Origin: Janthinobacterium sp. GW458P
GTDB taxonomy: Bacteria > Pseudomonadota > Gammaproteobacteria > Burkholderiales > Burkholderiaceae_D
NCBI RefSeq assembly: GCF_002127585.1
Contig: NZ_NEGZ01000007.1
Coordinates: 84,020 to 139,649 of the forward strand
Length of the DNA stretch: 55,630 nucleotides
Reading direction: 5' to 3'
Both the position numbers and the translations under genes were made by a program. A model generated the notes under the pieces. That model was not told the origin of the DNA. It saw only the letters and a list, made by a program, of their open reading frames with translations, and did no database searches. Numbering within the stretch: position 1 is the stretch's first letter; every line of letters begins with the position of its first letter. Shown piece after piece: positions 1 through 8,290 of the stretch.

Positions 1-80
1 CCCGCGGCATCACCACCGCCACCGCCGCAGGCGGACAGGCCCAGCACGAGAAACAACGCTACAAGCAAATGATTTTTCAT
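1..80 (-). CDS. Putative lipoprotein, N-terminal fragment (runs off window)
   Basis: The minus strand reads an ATG at 80 followed by Lys-Asn-His and a hydrophobic run ending in the lipobox Leu-Ser-Ala-Cys at residues 15-18. A glycine-rich stretch follows, which is a typical lipoprotein signal peptide with a flexible linker. Only 26 residues are inside the window, so the mature domain and function cannot be seen. The start is convincing because it gives a complete n-, h- and c-region directly after ATG. The gene is transcribed away from metH. Confidence 0.7.
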   Translation of the reverse strand, partial: MKNHLLVALFLVLGLSACGGGGGDAA

Positions 81-560
81 GGCTTGCAACCATGGTCGAA
101 CAGCGCGCAGCCGGGAGCGCGACGGGGGATCTGGGACATATTGGTGACTTTTGGTGAGAATATAATTTCTAGGAACCAATATTATCGGTGAGTTTAATTC
201 TAAGTAACAACTATTAATGCTTTTGATCTAATGAATTTTGATGGCAATGACAAGGCAACTCGCACGAATTTGATTTCAAGCATGACTCGCCGCGCTCTGC
301 ATTGCTTGACATCAAGGTTGTTTCCCGCCACGGCGACAGCCCCGCCATCCATGCCAACATCGTCGCCCGGCACATGTGGATATTTCCCCACAGCACAAAA
401 CAAATGTCATTGATGCAATTTTCCGGAGAAATCAACTTTTTCGGCAAGATTTCCAGGCATGTCATTTCACCGCATGGCCGCGAGCGGGCCAAAGTGTTGC
501 GCGGGTCACCACGGACGGGCCTGGCACCGCTTTTGCCCAAAACCAAAGCAGCCTGATGCC
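81..560. other. Long gap without a convincing gene
   Basis: About 480 bases hold no credible coding frame; the open frames here are short and biased like chance frames. Bases 140-260 are clearly more AT-rich than the surroundings. The motif TTGGTGA occurs at 141-147 and 151-157, ten bases apart, and TCGGTGA at 185-191, which may belong to control of the leftward lipoprotein gene. A TGTGG-N8-CCACA inverted repeat lies at 375-392. No RNA gene was recognised. Confidence 0.5.
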
Positions 561-561
561 G

Positions 562-567
562 TATAAT
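562..567 (+). promoter_or_regulatory. Candidate -10 box for metH
   Basis: A perfect TATAAT lies 135 bases before the metH start. The -35 side is poor: TTGCCC at 533-538 is 23 bases away, too far for a standard sigma-70 spacing. If used, transcription would begin near 573, immediately before a nested stem. This is an inference from one hexamer. Confidence 0.4.
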
Positions 568-573
568 TTTAGA

Positions 574-647
574 CCCGGTGATTCAGGCGATTGCCACCTT
601 CTGCCTGCCCTACCGGGCCGGCTCTCCCCGCCAGCTGACCCCGCTGG
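574..647 (+). promoter_or_regulatory. Structured leader of metH (nested stem plus hairpin)
   Basis: CCCGGT at 574-579 pairs with ACCGGG at 612-617. Inside it CAGGC at 584-588 pairs with GCCTG at 603-607, leaving a 14-base loop and small internal loops on both sides. A second hairpin, CCAGC at 631-635 with GCTGG at 643-647, follows. The arrangement is compatible with a cis-regulatory RNA in front of metH. I could not match it to the cobalamin or S-adenosylhomocysteine riboswitch patterns I know, so it is a candidate only. Confidence 0.35.
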
Positions 648-701
648 CCTGCAACCGCCCCGTCGCCGCGCCGCCGCCCGTTTGCCTATTGAAAGCATGA
701 A

Positions 702-3700
702 ATGAACGATACCGTGATCCCCGCCATGTCCCCGACCGAAGCCACCTTGCGCGCCATCCTCGCGCAGCGGATCATGATCCTCGACGGCGCCATGGGCACG
801 ATCATCCAGCAATACAAGCTCGACGAAGTAGCGTACCGTGGCGGCCCCGCCGGCCGCTTCATCGACTTCGCCGCGCCGGCCGACAGCGGCGCGCGCGAAC
901 TGTTCGTCAAAGGCAACAATGAGCTGCTGACCCTGACGCAGCCGCACATCATCCAGGAAATCCACGAGCGCTACCTGGCGGCCGGCGCCGACCTGATCGA
1001 AACGAATACCTTCGGCGCCACGACGATTGCGCAAGACGATTACCACATGGCCCACCTGGCCTATGAAATGAACGTGCAGGCGGCCAGGCTGGCGCGCGCC
1101 GCCTGCGACAAGTATTCCACCCCGGACAAGCCGCGCTTCGTCGCCGGCGCCCTGGGCCCCACGCCGAAGACGGCGTCGATCTCGCCCGACGTGAACGACC
1201 CGGCCGCGCGCAACGTCAGTTTCGACCAGCTGGTGGCCGCCTACCTGCAGCAGACGCAGGGCCTGGTGGAAGGCGGCGCCGACGTGCTGCTGGTGGAAAC
1301 CATCTTCGATACCTTGAACTGCAAGGCGGCCCTGTTCGCCATCGACCTGTTCTACGAGCAAAATCCGACCGTCGTGCGCCTGCCGCTGATGATTTCCGGC
1401 ACCGTCACGGACGCCTCGGGCCGCATCCTGTCGGGCCAGACCGTGCCCGCCTTCTGGAATTCCGTGCGCCACGCGAAACCGCTGACCATCGGCCTGAACT
1501 GCGCGCTGGGCGCCGCCCTGATGCGCCCGTATGCGGAAGAACTGGCCAAGATCGCCGACACTTTTGTTTGCATCTACCCGAACGCGGGCTTGCCCAATCC
1601 CATGAGCGACACGGGCTTCGACGAGTTGCCAGCCGACACATCCGCCCTGCTGCGCGAATTTGCCGACGCGGGCTTTTTGAACATGGCGGGCGGCTGCTGC
1701 GGCACCACGCCCGAGCACATCGCCGCCATCGGCGCGTTGCTGTCGAAAAACACGCCGCGCACCGTGCCGGCGCCGTCGCGCGACCTGCGCCTGGCGGGCC
1801 TGGAACCGTTCGTCGTCAACGACGAATCGCTGTTCGTCAACGTGGGCGAGCGCACCAACGTCACGGGCTCGAAGGCGTTTGCGCGCATGATTCTCAACGA
1901 GCAATACGACGAAGCCCTGTCCGTGGCGCGCCAGCAAGTGGAAAACGGCGCGCAAGTGATCGATATCAACATGGACGAGGCCATGCTCGACTCGCTGGCC
2001 GCCATGACGCGCTTTTTGAACCTGATCGCCTCGGAACCCGATATTTCGCGCGTGCCCATCATGGTCGACTCGTCGAAATGGTCGGTCATCGAAGCGGGCC
2101 TGAAATGCGTGCAGGGCAAGGCCATCGTCAACTCGATTTCCATGAAGGAAGGCGAAGAGGAATTCCTGCGCCAGGCAAAACTGTGCCGCCGCTACGGCGC
2201 CGCCGTCATCGTCATGGCCTTCGATGAAAAAGGGCAAGCCGACACCTTCGAGCGCAAGATCGAGATTTGCGCCCGCGCATATCACTTGTTGATCGATGCG
2301 CTGGACTTCCCGCCGGAAGACATCATTTTCGACCCGAACATCTTTGCCGTCGCCACCGGCATCGAAGAGCACAACAACTACGCCGTCGACTTCATCAACG
2401 CCACGCGCTGGATCAAGGAAAACTTGCCATACGCGAAAATTTCGGGCGGCGTGTCGAACGTGTCGTTCAGTTTCCGCGGCAACGATCCAGCCCGCGAAGC
2501 CATCCATACCGTCTTCCTGTACCACGCCATCAAGGCCGGCATGACCATGGGCATCGTCAACGCCGGCATGGTGGGCGTGTATGACAACCTGGACCCGGAA
2601 TTGCGCGAGCGCGTGGAAGACGTGGTGCTGAACCGCCGCGAAGACTCGACCGAGCGCATGATCGAATTTGCCGGCACCCTGAAGGCGGGCGGCAAGGCCG
2701 AAGCGCAAACCCTGGCCTGGCGCGAAGGCACGGTGCAGGAACGCCTGTCGCACGCGCTGGTGCACGGCATCACGCAATTCATCGTGGAAGACACGGAAGA
2801 AGCGCGCCAGCAACTGCTGCACAATGGCGGGCGCCCCATCCACGTGATCGAGGGCCCCTTGATGGCCGGCATGGACGTGGTCGGCGACCTGTTTGGCCAG
2901 GGCAAGATGTTCCTGCCGCAAGTGGTGAAATCGGCGCGCGTGATGAAGCAGGCCGTGGCCCACCTGATTCCGTTCATCGAGGAAGAAAAGCTGCTGGAAG
3001 AGCAGCGCACGGGCATCGTGGCCAAGCCGAAAGGCAAGATCATCATGGCGACCGTGAAAGGCGACGTGCATGACATCGGCAAGAATATCGTCACGGTAGT
3101 CTTGCAATGCAATAACTTCGAAGTGGTGAACATGGGCGTGATGGTGCCCTGCTCGGAAATCCTCGCCCGCGCCAAGGTGGAAAACGCCGACATCATCGGC
3201 CTTTCCGGCCTGATCACGCCGTCGCTGGAAGAAATGGCGTATGTCGCCAAGGAAATGCAGCGCGACGAACACTTCCGCATGCTCAAGATTCCCCTGCTGA
3301 TCGGCGGCGCCACGACCAGCCGCGCCCACACGGCCGTGAAAATCGCGCACAACTACGACGGCCCCGTCATCTACGTGCCGGACGCCTCGCGTTCCGTGTC
3401 CGTGGCGCAATCGCTGCTGACGCCGGAACAGCGCGACAAGTACGTGGAAGACATCGAACTCGACTACGCGCGCATCCGCGAACAGCACGCCAACAAGAAG
3501 GCCCTGCCCATCCTGCCGCTGGCGCAGGCGCGCGCCAACCGGATGGTGGTGCCCTTCGACGGCCCGTGCACGCCCGTGAAACCGAAGTTCATCGGCCGCC
3601 GCGTGTTTAAAAATGTCGACCTGGCCAGCCTGGCCAACTACATCGACTGGGGCCCGTTCTTCCAGACCTGGGACCTGGCCGGCCCCTTCCCCGCCATCTT

Positions 3701-4496
3701 GACGGATGAAGTGGTGGGCGACGCGGCCACCAAGGTGTATGCGGAAGGCCAGGCCTTGCTGAAAAAGCTCATCGACGGGCGCTGGCTGACGGCCAACGGT
3801 GTCGTGTCCCTGCTGCCGGCCAATAGCGTCAATGACGACGATATCGAGGTGTACACCGACGATACGCGCAGTACGGTGGCGTTCACGTATTACGGCATGC
3901 GCCAGCAAGGCGTCAAGCCCGTGGTCGACGGCGTGCAGCGGCCGAACCAGTGCCTGGCCGACTTCATCGCGCCGAAGGCTTCGGGCGTGAAGGATTACAT
4001 CGGCATGTTCGCCGTGACGTCCGGCCTGGGCATCGAAAAGTACGAAAAGCGCTTCGAGGATGCGCACGACGATTACTCGTCCATCATGCTCAAATCGCTG
4101 GCGGACCGCCTGGCCGAGGCGTTTGCCGAATACCTGCATGAGCGCGTGCGCAAGGATTTGTGGGGCTATGTGCCCGATGAGCACCTGAGCAACGACGACA
4201 TGATCGCCGAGAAATATGTCGGCATCCGCCCGGCGCCCGGCTACCCGGCCTGCCCCGAGCACACGGTCAAGAAAGAGATGTTCGAAGTCATGCAGGCCGG
4301 GGAAATCGGCATGCAGCTGACGGAATCGTATGCCATGTTCCCCGGCGCGGCCGTCTCCGGCTTCTATTTCGCCCACCCGGAGTCGAAATACTTCGTCGTC
4401 GGCAAGGTCGGCATGGACCAGGTGGAAGACATGGCCAGGCGCCGCGGCGCCAGGGTCGAGGACGTGGAACGCTGGCTGGCGCCGAATCTGTCATAA
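702..4496 (+). CDS. metH: Methionine synthase, cobalamin-dependent
   Basis: This enzyme transfers the methyl group of 5-methyltetrahydrofolate to homocysteine through cobalamin, the last step of methionine synthesis. The 1264-residue product has the full four-module length. It has a homocysteine domain (about 15-330) with the zinc cysteines in GLNCALGA and [10 protein letters not shown], and a pterin-binding domain (about 365-625). The cobalamin domain carries DVHDIGKN with lower ligand His790. The C-terminal reactivation domain carries [12 protein letters not shown], the S-adenosylmethionine-binding motif. The ATG at 702 begins a short tail that leads into the conserved LDGAMGT. A structured leader precedes it. 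The gene stands alone with metX and metW about 38 kb away. No damage is visible. Confidence 0.98.
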   Translation: MNDTVIPAMSPTEATLRAILAQRIMILDGAMGTIIQQYKLDEVAYRGGPAGRFIDFAAPADSGARELFVKGNNELLTLTQPHIIQEIHERYLAAGADLIETNTFGATTIAQDDYHMAHLAYEMNVQAARLARAACDKYSTPDKPRFVAGALGPTPKTASISPDVNDPAARNVSFDQLVAAYLQQTQGLVEGGADVLLVETIFDTLNCKAALFAIDLFYEQNPTVVRLPLMISGTVTDASGRILSGQTVPAFWNSVRHAKPLTIGLNCALGAALMRPYAEELAKIADTFVCIYPNAGLPNPMSDTGFDELPADTSALLREFADAGFLNMAGGCCGTTPEHIAAIGALLSKNTPRTVPAPSRDLRLAGLEPFVVNDESLFVNVGERTNVTGSKAFARMILNEQYDEALSVARQQVENGAQVIDINMDEAMLDSLAAMTRFLNLIASEPDISRVPIMVDSSKWSVIEAGLKCVQGKAIVNSISMKEGEEEFLRQAKLCRRYGAAVIVMAFDEKGQADTFERKIEICARAYHLLIDALDFPPEDIIFDPNIFAVATGIEEHNNYAVDFINATRWIKENLPYAKISGGVSNVSFSFRGNDPAREAIHTVFLYHAIKAGMTMGIVNAGMVGVYDNLDPELRERVEDVVLNRREDSTERMIEFAGTLKAGGKAEAQTLAWREGTVQERLSHALVHGITQFIVEDTEEARQQLLHNGGRPIHVIEGPLMAGMDVVGDLFGQGKMFLPQVVKSARVMKQAVAHLIPFIEEEKLLEEQRTGIVAKPKGKIIMATVKGDVHDIGKNIVTVVLQCNNFEVVNMGVMVPCSEILARAKVENADIIGLSGLITPSLEEMAYVAKEMQRDEHFRMLKIPLLIGGATTSRAHTAVKIAHNYDGPVIYVPDASRSVSVAQSLLTPEQRDKYVEDIELDYARIREQHANKKALPILPLAQARANRMVVPFDGPCTPVKPKFIGRRVFKNVDLASLANYIDWGPFFQTWDLAGPFPAILTDEVVGDAATKVYAEGQALLKKLIDGRWLTANGVVSLLPANSVNDDDIEVYTDDTRSTVAFTYYGMRQQGVKPVVDGVQRPNQCLADFIAPKASGVKDYIGMFAVTSGLGIEKYEKRFEDAHDDYSSIMLKSLADRLAEAFAEYLHERVRKDLWGYVPDEHLSNDDMIAEKYVGIRPAPGYPACPEHTVKKEMFEVMQAGEIGMQLTESYAMFPGAAVSGFYFAHPESKYFVVGKVGMDQVEDMARRRGARVEDVERWLAPNLS

Positions 4497-4507
4497 TATA
4501 AGCACAA

Positions 4508-4563
4508 GGCGCGCGGAACTTATCGCGCGCCGCAGCGCACTAACGCAGTATGCCGGCCGGCAT
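4508..4563 (+). other. Hairpins downstream of metH
   Basis: GGCGCGCG at 4508-4515 pairs perfectly with CGCGCGCC at 4524-4531 around an eight-base loop, starting 12 bases after the metH stop. There is no T-run, so it is not a textbook intrinsic terminator; it may stabilise the metH 3' end. A 14-base palindrome, ATGCCGGCCGGCAT, follows at 4550-4563. Confidence 0.45.
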
Positions 4564-4609
4564 GCTGCATGCCCGCTCCGGCCCGTTCCCTAACCGGCAA
4601 GGAGGTATT

Positions 4610-4981
4610 ATGGCAACCACTTTCAAACTGAAACGCTGGCAGGATCAGGTGATCCTGTTGCTGGGCCTGTGGCTGATCGTTTCGCCCTGGGCCTTTTCCT
4701 ATCCCGAAGGCTCGCCGCAGATGCTCAACGCCTTTATCTCGGGCCTGGTGATCGCCGTGCTGGCCGCCTTCGACCTGTACAAGACCTATTTCTGGGCCGT
4801 CGTCGTCAATTTGCTGGTAGGCGTCTGGGTCGCCGTTTCGCCGTGGGTATTGCGGCTGGCCGATCAGCGCGTCGTCATGTGGAATGAGCTGCTCGTCGGC
4901 ATCGCCGTCGTCGTGCTGGCCCTGTGGGAACTGCGCACCGACCCCGAGCTGCACAAGCACTGGCCCGGCGCCGCCGCGTAG
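4610..4981 (+). CDS. SPW-repeat small integral membrane protein
   Basis: The 123-residue protein has four predicted membrane segments arranged as two similar halves. Each half carries the Ser-Pro-Trp signature (IVSPWAF near residue 21, AVSPWVL near residue 67), which defines the SPW-repeat family. No biochemical role is established for the family. The start at 4610 is fixed by an almost ideal ribosome-binding site, AAGGAGGT, five bases before ATG. An upstream in-frame ATG at 4550 has no such site and adds an unlikely N-terminus. It sits between metH and a strong terminator, so it could be a short independent unit or the tail of the metH transcript. Confidence 0.85.
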   Translation: MATTFKLKRWQDQVILLLGLWLIVSPWAFSYPEGSPQMLNAFISGLVIAVLAAFDLYKTYFWAVVVNLLVGVWVAVSPWVLRLADQRVVMWNELLVGIAVVVLALWELRTDPELHKHWPGAAA

Positions 4982-4990
4982 CGGCGCAAA

Positions 4991-5024
4991 AAAGCCCTGC
5001 CACGGCTAAGCCGTGCAGGGCTTT
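4991..5024. terminator. Bidirectional intrinsic terminator
   Basis: AAAGCCCTG...CACGGC pairs with GCCGTG...CAGGGCTTT around the loop TAA, with one bulged C. There are A bases before the stem and TTTT after it, so it can act on both strands. It closes the SPW-protein unit. Confidence 0.85.
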
Positions 5025-5062
5025 TCAAAATACGAACAGCACCGCAGATACGCGACGTCTCA

Positions 5063-5193
5063 GCGCCTGACAAAACCGTAGCGAGCGGAAGGAAGAGGTG
5101 GCCGAGAAGCGGAGCCGTACTCAGTACGGGGAAGCCGAGCCGGTGAGCATCGCAAGCCGCCTATGCCGACGCGCAGTAGGTTTGGTCAGGTGC
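5063..5193. repeat. Inverted-repeat-bounded element, 131 bp
   Basis: GCGCCTGACAAAACC at 5063-5077 is the inverted copy, with two mismatches, of GGTTTGGTCAGGTGC at 5179-5193. The interior is rich in GAGC/GCCG blocks and contains the perfect hairpin CCGTAC-TCA-GTACGG at 5115-5129. The element ends three bases before the stop codon of the leftward EAL-HDOD gene. It has no coding frame of its own that looks real. The form resembles a small non-coding palindromic repeat or a miniature inverted-repeat element; genome copy number is not visible here. Confidence 0.5.
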
Positions 5194-5196
5194 CAA

Positions 5197-6477
5197 CTAC
5201 AGAGCGTAGCGGACGACGTTGTCGCTCCATTCGTAGGCCGCCATTTCCAGCTCCACCAGGTCGTCCGGCGACATGGCCAGGTCGCGCAGGGTCGGCACGA
5301 TCTCGCCTTCCATGTCTTCGATGCGCTCGATGCATTCGGCCAGGCGCAGCAGGTCGCCGTAAAAACCCTCGCGCGACAGCAGCGCTTCGGACACTTCGTC
5401 GATCACTTCGATTTGTTTCAGGATTTCCGCCATCGGCACGCCGAACAGGGTGTCCATCAGGGACATGATGCCGACCGTAAAGGCGATATCGGCCGAGTGG
5501 GCGTGGTTCGGGCGCAGTTTATGGGCCAGCAATTCCAGCAGGCGGCCGCGCGTGGTCGCCAGCATCAGCAGCGGCGTCATGCTATGGCCGCGCTTGCTTG
5601 GTTCCGCGTACAGCATGATTTGCAGCCAGCGCTGCAGCTGGCGGCGGCCCAGCACGGTGACGGCCTGGCTCAGCGAATCGATGCGCTGGCGGGCGCCCAC
5701 GGCTGGTGTATTGACCAAACGCAACAGGTTCAGGGCCAGCGAGACGTCGCGCTTGATGGCGCGCTCGATATCCATGTTGTCGGCGTCCGAGGTGACCAAA
5801 GTCATCAGTTCCATGACGGCCAGTTGCGACGGCGACAGCTTCTTGCCCGTCATGATGGCGGGCTTGGCAAAGTAATAACCCTGGAAGTAATCGAAGCCCA
5901 GGTCCAGGCCCGACTTGAATTCTTCGCGCGTCTCGACCTTTTCCGCCACCAGTTTCTTGTTTTCCTGCTTGAAACGGGGCGCCAGCGCTGCCAGCACCTT
6001 CGGGTCGACGGTGCTCATGTCCATTTTGACGTATTGCACCAACGGCAACAATTCCTGCACCTGCGACGTATCGGACACCACGTTTTCCAGCGCGAAGGTG
6101 AAGCCATGGCCCACCAGTTCGCTGATGCGCGCGCGCAAGGCAGGCGTGACCTGCATCGATTCGACGATTTCCAGCACGACTTTCTCGCGCGGCAGGAAAA
6201 CGAAGATATCGCTCATGATCACGTCGGCATCGACGTTGACGAAACCGAGCGCGTCACCGATGACTTTTTCCATGCCCAGCTGGGAAGCGTGGGCGATGAC
6301 GGAAGCCGTGGCGGACAGGTCGCTGGTAATGTTGGCGGGCCCGACCGGGGCGTTGCGAAATAGCAACTCATAGCCAAACAAGGCTTGATTGCGGTCAAGG
6401 ATAGGTTGTCGCCCCAGATAGAACTCGCGCACGCGCAAGGGTTTCGGGGTGATGTCGTTGCTGGAAATATCGATCAT
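5197..6477 (-). CDS. EAL-HDOD signalling protein (YuxH-like)
   Basis: The protein joins an N-terminal EAL domain (about 10-205) to a C-terminal HDOD domain (about 215-420), the architecture of CdgJ/YuxH-type proteins tied to motility and c-di-GMP signalling. The EAL signature is changed to YELLFR. The catalytic DDFG region reads ENVVSD, while KMD and GYYF remain. It therefore probably binds partners rather than hydrolysing c-di-GMP. I prefer the ATG at 6477, preceded by GAAGAG, giving 426 residues. The frame stays open upstream to a TTG at 6591, with a GTG at 6537 in between, so a longer form is possible. It lies downstream of the amidotransferase gene on the same strand. Confidence 0.85.
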   Translation of the reverse strand: MIDISSNDITPKPLRVREFYLGRQPILDRNQALFGYELLFRNAPVGPANITSDLSATASVIAHASQLGMEKVIGDALGFVNVDADVIMSDIFVFLPREKVVLEIVESMQVTPALRARISELVGHGFTFALENVVSDTSQVQELLPLVQYVKMDMSTVDPKVLAALAPRFKQENKKLVAEKVETREEFKSGLDLGFDYFQGYYFAKPAIMTGKKLSPSQLAVMELMTLVTSDADNMDIERAIKRDVSLALNLLRLVNTPAVGARQRIDSLSQAVTVLGRRQLQRWLQIMLYAEPSKRGHSMTPLLMLATTRGRLLELLAHKLRPNHAHSADIAFTVGIMSLMDTLFGVPMAEILKQIEVIDEVSEALLSREGFYGDLLRLAECIERIEDMEGEIVPTLRDLAMSPDDLVELEMAAYEWSDNVVRYAL

Positions 6478-6613
6478 TAACTCTTCATCAATCACGTCGA
6501 GTGACACCGGCCGCGCAGCGCCCGCATCAAGGTTCACTATTGACAATACTTTAGCTGAATTCCGCCCGCGCTGTGGGTATTTTGGCAGCAATCAAGGCGA
6601 TTGTCGTCAAAAA

Positions 6614-7393
6614 TCAGGCGGCGGGGGCCACTTGCACCATCCCGTCGACAAATAATTTCAATTCGCCTGGCGCAAACGCCGTCCATTGCTCGTTGGTCGT
6701 CAGCGGCTGCGTGACAATCACGGCCACCCGGTCCAGCGGCGTGGTCACCTGGGAAAAGTCCACGCTCAAGTCGTCATCGGAGAGTGTAGCAGTTGGAAAT
6801 GGATGTTGTCGCACCAGATAGTGCAAGCTGGTGGAGCAATGGGCAAACAGGGCTTCGCCGCTGGACAGCATCATGTTGAAGGTGCCGTGGGCGGCAATTC
6901 CCGGCAGCAGCTCGGCCAGCGCCGCATGCAGCGCCGGCAAGGCCGGCGGGGCGTCGCCAAAGCGCGCGTGCAGCTCCTGCAGCAGGTAGCAAAAGGCCAG
7001 CTCGCTGTCGGTGCAGCCGACGGGGCGGTAACTGCCCGTCAACACGGGGTGGAACGCTTTCAGGTCGCCATTGTGGGCGAATACCCAGTAGCGGCCCCAC
7101 AGCTCGCGCACGAACGGGTGGCAGTTTTCCAGTGCCACCTGGCCTTGCGTGGCCTTGCGGATATGCGCGATGACATTGCGCGACTTGATCGGATAGCGTT
7201 TGATCAGTTCGGCCACGGGCGAGGCGATGGCCGCCTGGTGGTCGACGAAATGGCGCACGCCGGCGCCCTCGAAAAAGGCGATGCCCCAGCCGTCATGGTG
7301 GGTATCGGTCTGGCCGCCGCGCATGGCGAAGCCGGTAAAACTAAAGACAATGTCCGTGGGGACATTGCAATTCATTCCGAGAAGTTGGCACAT
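6614..7393 (-). CDS. Class II glutamine amidotransferase (YafJ/EgtC type)
   Basis: The product begins Met-Cys-Gln-Leu-Leu-Gly, so removal of Met exposes Cys2, the catalytic nucleophile of N-terminal-nucleophile glutamine amidotransferases. Further family marks are FAMRGGQTD, HHDGWGIAF, AHIRKAT and FAHNGD, in the usual order over 259 residues. These proteins hydrolyse glutamine or act on gamma-glutamyl substrates; the acceptor here is unknown. The start at 7393 is chosen because only it puts Cys at position 2; the frame is open 33 bases further upstream. It follows the DUF3567 gene on the same strand with an 86-base gap. Confidence 0.9.
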   Translation of the reverse strand: MCQLLGMNCNVPTDIVFSFTGFAMRGGQTDTHHDGWGIAFFEGAGVRHFVDHQAAIASPVAELIKRYPIKSRNVIAHIRKATQGQVALENCHPFVRELWGRYWVFAHNGDLKAFHPVLTGSYRPVGCTDSELAFCYLLQELHARFGDAPPALPALHAALAELLPGIAAHGTFNMMLSSGEALFAHCSTSLHYLVRQHPFPTATLSDDDLSVDFSQVTTPLDRVAVIVTQPLTTNEQWTAFAPGELKLFVDGMVQVAPAA

Positions 7394-7479
7394 GGTCTGT
7401 TTGCAGCTCAATAACACGGCCACCATACCATGCCGCGCGGCGGTTGGGTATGGTGCCGATGGCCATCAGAGAGCCAGCA

Positions 7480-7737
7480 TCAGTGCAACAGGACCGGTTG
7501 ACTCATGAGGGAATCATAGCTGCCCAAAAATTCATCGATTTCTTCCATGCTCGGTTCGCTGGCGATCAGTTCCGTGACGTCGCGGCGAAAATGCTGGGCC
7601 AGGACGCCGGCAATGAAAGTCTCGCGCTTGCCGCCCTTGTCGACGATTTCATAGCCGCCAAAGCGCAGGGCTTCCAGGTCGACGTCGGCGCCGAATTCCA
7701 CGACGCTATATTGTTCGCTGTTATAGATCAGGTTCAT
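7480..7737 (-). CDS. DUF3567 family protein
   Basis: This 85-residue acidic protein begins MNLIYNSEQYSVVEF and contains GGYEIVDK, both typical of the betaproteobacterial DUF3567 family. It has no membrane segment or catalytic motif that I can recognise, and its function is unknown. Its leader contains two tight hairpins. The gene lies between the amidotransferase gene and the CobW-like gene, all on the same strand. Confidence 0.85.
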   Translation of the reverse strand: MNLIYNSEQYSVVEFGADVDLEALRFGGYEIVDKGGKRETFIAGVLAQHFRRDVTELIASEPSMEEIDEFLGSYDSLMSQPVLLH

Positions 7738-7755
7738 TTTGCATCCTTCGCTCAG

Positions 7756-7801
7756 GCAGGAGACGCTCCTGCGGTTTCAGGACAGAGGTGGGGTTCCCAC
7801 C
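7756..7801 (-). promoter_or_regulatory. Two tandem hairpins in the DUF3567 leader
   Basis: GCAGGAG-ACG-CTCCTGC spans 7756-7772 and GGTGGG-GTT-CCCACC spans 7787-7801. Both are perfect stems with three-base loops. They end about 19 bases before the DUF3567 start on the minus strand. Neither is followed by a T-run. A role in translation or mRNA stability is inference. Confidence 0.4.
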
Positions 7802-7894
7802 CGCCATTTCAAGCGGCCGGGCCACCCTGCGGGGCTACAGAGTTGTAACGAGATGCAAACTGCGACTGCGGTAATTCGATCAGGAAAGCGTCGA

Positions 7895-8290
7895 TCAGGA
7901 AACCAGTATGTCCGCTTGCAGCGCCAGCAGGGCATCGTAGGGACTGGCGGTGAGCCAGGTGCGCAGCTGTTCGATGTGCGAGGCGTCGGCCAGGCTGATG
8001 AACAGGCGCGCGGGTGGATGGCGCAGCAGACGATTTAATGTTACACGCAATACGAGATTGCCGCTGCAGCACAGGCAACCGGGCGCGATGCGCAACAGTT
8101 GCAATGGAAACGATGGAGAGGTGTGCTCGGCCAGGTCGGCCAGGATGGAGTTGCCGTCAGCCAACCCTTCCAGGATCACGGCCGACGGCTGGTGCGGCAG
8201 CAAGACTTGCGCAATGCTAGCCTCGCGCTCACCGGCACGCCCGCCGCTGACCAGGGTCAGCGGCGTAGCGTGCCGCGCGGCTGCCGTCAC
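7895..8290 (-). CDS. Small CobW-like P-loop protein
   Basis: The 131-residue frame resembles only the first part of CobW/UreG-type GTPases. It has a TLVSGGRAGERE loop where those have GxxGxGKT, then an aliphatic strand followed by Glu (AVILEG), then PGCLCCSGNL, matching the CobW metal-binding CxCC region. The P-loop lacks the usual Lys-Thr, so nucleotide hydrolysis is doubtful. The GTG start at 8290 overlaps the stop of the response-regulator gene as GTGA, a classic coupling arrangement, and starts the recognisable domain. An 11-base direct repeat straddles its stop. Function is unknown; a metal-handling role is only a family hint. Confidence 0.6.
   Translation of the reverse strand: MTAAARHATPLTLVSGGRAGEREASIAQVLLPHQPSAVILEGLADGNSILADLAEHTSPSFPLQLLRIAPGCLCCSGNLVLRVTLNRLLRHPPARLFISLADASHIEQLRTWLTASPYDALLALQADILVS

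Noticed and set aside
375..392. DnaA-box-like TGTGGATAT and a possible origin
   Set aside because: A single near-match without clustered boxes, AT-rich unwinding repeats or dnaA/dnaN nearby.
571..701. Cobalamin or S-adenosylhomocysteine riboswitch before metH
   Set aside because: The leader is too short for a cobalamin riboswitch and the known SAH core sequence is not present by eye; kept only as an unknown structured leader.
462..4376. 1304-residue open frame on the minus strand opposite metH
   Set aside because: It is a GC-driven antisense shadow: rich in His, Arg, Gly and Val, no domain, and fully covered by the well-supported metH.
7809..8078. Frameshifted continuation of the CobW-like protein
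   Set aside because: The alternative frame after the stop gives no CobW-like sequence, and the 15-base duplication keeps the frame, so a broken longer gene is not supported.
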